This document shows, piece by piece, positions 61,084 to 64,000 of a stretch of 64,000 nucleotides of DNA. The stretch is taken from contig OX246741.1 of assembly GCA_945910005.1 (NCBI GenBank), forward strand, positions 10,836,669 to 10,900,668, in the 5' to 3' direction. The stretch is from Isoperla grammatica. Lineage: Eukaryota; Arthropoda; Insecta; Plecoptera; Perlodidae. Made by a program: the position numbers and the translations under genes. The notes beneath the pieces were generated by a model. That model did no database searches. It worked only from the letters and a program-made list of their open reading frames with translations, and had not been told where the DNA came from. Within the stretch, counting starts at the first letter, position 1; every line of letters begins with the position of its first letter.

Positions 61084-61542
61084 TGGTTTTACCGTTAAAA
61101 TGTTTTCGAAATATATTCCTGCGTACGCCACTGGAAACGCCCCTATACCCAACTAAACCATGTTGGAACCAAGTGTAGATATACATATATATGATTTCTT
61201 AGATTTTGTTGGTTGCAAAATGTATAGTACTAAAACATTTTTTAAATAATAATTTTAACATTTTAAGCAAAATACAAAGAGCTTGCTAGAGCTACCCAAG
61301 GTCCACTAGATCGTTTGTAGCGCGCGCGCAGCTAGGAGTAAATCCAGTAGACCTTGGAGCTACCCAGTGATGTTTTGCTGTGGCAGTGATTTGGATTTTG
61401 TATGCAAGTGTTTTTGATTGTTGTGGTTTTTTATTTGTTTTTGGTATTGTCTTGAAAAGGACGACAGCTACAGTCGTCGAAACGTTGACAATTATTTTAT
61501 GAAAATAAACGTTGGATTGGTTTTACCGTTAAAATGTTTTCG
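61084..61542 (+). repeat. 25-bp perfect direct repeat flanking about 410 bp
   Basis: The same 25 bases (starting TGGTTTTACCG, ending ATGTTTTCG) occur at 61084-61108 and 61518-61542. The interval carries GGACGAC..GTCGTCGAAACG near 61459-61485. Confidence 0.75.
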
Positions 61543-61959
61543 TACCATATATATTGCATTGGCTACTATATGAGAATGTCAACGGTGATTGGAGCCATCA
61601 TCATTTGCATTCTCTTACTTAGAGAGACCGCCTCTTGACTGATTCAAAGCGAGAAAGTGTGAAAAAGCCGATCTTCCAACAGAATGCAACCAAAGTACCT
61701 AACAATTAGGTATGAGGTAGGTATTAGGTGTGATACATAAGAAATGACGTAGATAAACTAGTATCCATGCTGGTTTACAAGACCATAGTTTCTACATTCC
61801 AGGTTCGAATTCTAGCTGGAAACTCCGTACATTTGTGTCCTGTTATCCTCTCGATTAGCTTCGTTCCAACGTTTGAGACTTGGAGACCAAATTAATGACA
61901 TCTTCCCAACGTATAACTCATTTAACTGAGTGCTTGGGTGCAAATACACATATCAATAT

Positions 61960-62120
61960 AGATAGCTTGGTAGGGCATAAGACCAAATTCAGGAGGTCAT
62001 GGGATTGATTCCCTGGGCCACTGGCTGATGAGTTTCTCTTAGGTTTACAACTTTGGGTAAATTTATTTCTTGGTCATTATATATTCACAAGATTCATCCA
62101 ATCATTTAGTCAGTTAAACC
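61960..62120 (+). mobile_element. tRNA-derived SINE
   Basis: The head carries TAGCTTGGTAGGGC (box A) and GGGATTGATTCC (box B) about 28 bases apart, with pairing GGGATTGATTCCC around the T arm. The 3' part is AT-rich and does not show the shared GAGTGGGTAGAC tail. Confidence 0.5.
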
Positions 62121-62312
62121 ATGCACCTATAATAGTAACTGCGTTATAAAGTTAAACGAAGACAAGGTGAAAATTGGAACACACACTTTAATTTTGAAAC
62201 CACTTATATTTCCCGCCGTTTAATGCGGATGTATCATCCGGCTGTACATGCATTTTTCCAACTTCTTTGAACTTTTGTTTACAGCGGCAGCAGCTAGTTC
62301 GCTGTTTTCTTG

Positions 62313-62701
62313 CAACATGGCGGTGTTGACAGGAATGTTTTGTATGTTTGTTGTGTATAAAAACTAGGCTTTTATTTCATTGTGTGCATTGCGAACTTAA
62401 TGAATCGACGCTTGAAGGTTGACATAAAATCCCGAGTGGAAATTGGTTTTGTATCACACGCTTCTAGGGTCGAGAACCTATTGAATCACCTGACGCTCTT
62501 CACTCACCCGCCGGGTAAGGCCTAGGCCTAGCTTGCTAATGGAGTCTTGTTGCCCTTTGCTTCAAATGTCTGAAATAGGGATAGGTACCCTTAAAATTAC
62601 TTATAGCATTGTGGTATTAAATTAGTTTGATTCTTGTTTTATTTACAGGTTAACAAATCCACCCTTCATGTCTAATGCACCAGGAAGAATTGCCGGCCGA
62701 G
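62313..62701 (+). CDS. Probable 5' end of a further gene running out of the window (first coding exon 62649-62701)
   Basis: A candidate 5'UTR exon ends at 62514 (ccgg before GTAAGG). An acceptor TTTACAG ends at 62648, and an exon runs 62649-62701 with a donor GTATGT. The first ATG in that exon (62668) gives MSNAPGRIAGR followed by one base of the next codon. Upstream, CAACATGGCGGTG near 62315 resembles a YY1 site and could mark the start region, although its own ATG is also open for a few codons. No family can be named from eleven residues. The next exon was not found before the window ends, where the sequence turns to LINE debris. Confidence 0.35.
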
Positions 62702-63054
62702 GTATGTTTGTAGGCCCTAGGCCTAGGCCTAGGCCTAGTCTGTAGGCTTCATCAGGGTGGACAAGGCCTAGACCCTAGCCTAAGCCTTTTTCTAGAAAGG
62801 TCTTTAAGGTGGAGTCTAACCTAATCTTAGGCTACACTTTTCAATGCAAAGTAGTGACTTAGCCCTGCTGTTATCTAACTGCCTAGGCCTAGGCCTAGGC
62901 ATAGAGATGCATATTTGATTTGAATCAAAATAAAGGTCATGGCCTAGGGGCTAAGAAGCTGTGGGGTGAAGTCGCCAATCCATACACCTGAAAAGAATAC
63001 CTGTAACAGTTACCGGGCAATGTTAAGTTATCCTAGGCTTAAGACGTAGCGGGG

Positions 63055-63510
63055 ATTTTGGTCAGCAATGCGGTTTTTATTGACTTCGAGAAAGTGTTCG
63101 ATAAACTAGGTACCGCAAAATAGCTTTATGGATAATATAGGAGAAGCTGTAGCTAGAATAAATGGATAGTTACGAGGATTTTTAGATGGATGGAGAACTT
63201 TCCAAAGGGAACATCTCAGAGGGGAGGGCGTGGGAGGTATTATCGAAGGAAGTGCGGGCTACGTCAGTGGTAGGCCTACCCTAAGGGTCCTGGGTTCCCT
63301 GATGTTTTTTATGTAGTATAAATTACTAGGCAGAGGGATAAATGCAAAGGTGAGACTGTTTGCAGATGATTGTGTAATTAATAGGCAGATAAAAGGATGG
63401 TAGGATGAAAGGTCACTTGGGGAAGACAAGATGGTATTTGGGGAATGGGTGAGGTAAATAAAATGGGTCCCAATGCAGGGAATTGAAAAGATGTGGTTCT
63501 CAAGAAGAAG
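63055..63510 (+). pseudogene. Decayed LINE reverse transcriptase fragment
   Basis: Conceptual reading with frame jumps shows classic non-LTR reverse transcriptase landmarks in order. VFIDFEKVFDKL (63073-63108) matches the first catalytic Asp motif. A GSLMFFM-like stretch near 63290-63310 is a degraded RT palm motif. LFADDCVINRQI (about 63354-63390) is the FADD catalytic box. A WVR..K..PMQ stretch follows near 63445-63475. Stops and frameshifts between them show that it is dead. The clade cannot be fixed; the FADD type is typical of I/Jockey/CR1-like elements. Confidence 0.75.
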
Positions 63511-63748
63511 GAATTACTTTCTAATGAAAGGCCTACTGTAGTACTATATTCTAAACATTCATTGGAAAAGTATCAAAGTTTAAAAAGGCCCACTTCAAAT
63601 CATGATGTCTTTTGGTAATAGGCCTATTGAGTAATATGTCATTAGATGTATGTATTTACGCTGTGTATATTCTTACGGCAGAACGTAAGATTTGCTGAAA
63701 ATTATTCTTACGGCAAGTGCTGTTATTGGTCGTTTTTTTCACGTGTTA

Positions 63749-63838
63749 AGGCCGATGTACAATTGCCCGTTAACGTTAACGGGAACACGGTAACGGGAAG
63801 GGTTTCGATGCACAATCACCCGTCAAGCAGACGCAAGT
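63749..63838 (+). mobile_element. Possible one-ended MITE and an 18-bp palindrome
   Basis: TTAAGGCCGATGTACAATTG resembles the ends of the 44-kb element, followed by the perfect palindrome CCCGTTAACGTTAACGGG. The other end is not visible before the window ends. A similar lone end (TAAAGGCCGATACACAATG) lies at 50069. Confidence 0.35.
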
Positions 63839-64000
63839 AAATAAAATATTATGTTTGTCAACCTGTATTTGTTATAGGTTTTAATACCGTATATTTGGCG
63901 CACCTGGTAATTTCGGCCAATCAACATTCGACCAGCTGATTAGGAGTAGGCCTACGTACAATTTTTAACAGGCCGTGGACATCTTGATTCTGAAATGGTT

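Overview
This is metazoan nuclear DNA, probably from a marine invertebrate. Three genes with clear animal orthologues are split by many GT-AG introns, and the intergenic DNA is AT-leaning and full of satellites, microsatellites, SINEs, LINE debris and MITEs. The short word AGGCCTA also recurs in the right half. The species or phylum cannot be fixed from the sequence alone. All supported genes lie on the + strand.

Positions 1-32,500 form a gene-poor, repeat-rich block. It holds at least seven tandem arrays: about 75 bp at 3.2 kb, about 113 bp at 4.7 kb, about 179 bp at 6.9 kb, 32 bp at 10.4 kb, 72 bp at 22.4 kb, 21 bp at 25.2 kb, and a 180-bp higher-order array at 25.3-27.0 kb. It also holds a foldback MITE family, a LINE 3' end and several SINE copies. 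I could not identify a protein-coding gene here.

Positions 32,579-38,287 hold the last three visible exons of an unrecognised gene that encodes an acidic, then His/Pro/Gln-rich protein. Positions 39,904-48,519 hold a complete FKBP15 orthologue (11 exons, about 1038 aa; endosomal WH1-FKBP-coiled-coil protein). Positions 50,350-53,789 hold SLC35F6 (8 coding exons, about 401 aa; lysosomal DMT-type membrane protein), with a likely 5'UTR intron upstream and one probable GC-AG intron. Positions 54,617-58,487 hold ISCU (3 exons, 165 aa; mitochondrial Fe-S scaffold). Its second intron is mostly a 2.45-kb piggyBac-like non-autonomous element that carries a 98-bp satellite and a nested MITE. From 62.3 kb a further gene probably begins, and decayed LINE reverse transcriptase lies nearby.

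The genes do not form an operon and have no shared pathway. FKBP15 (endosome) and SLC35F6 (lysosome) both belong to the endolysosomal system, while ISCU is mitochondrial. The most unusual content is repeat biology: a satellite whose every unit carries an exact YY1-type site, a three-subunit higher-order satellite, four MITE types with TAA-like target duplications, a hAT-like foldback, the satellite-carrying piggyBac-like element, and SINEs with different tRNA heads joined to one shared tail.
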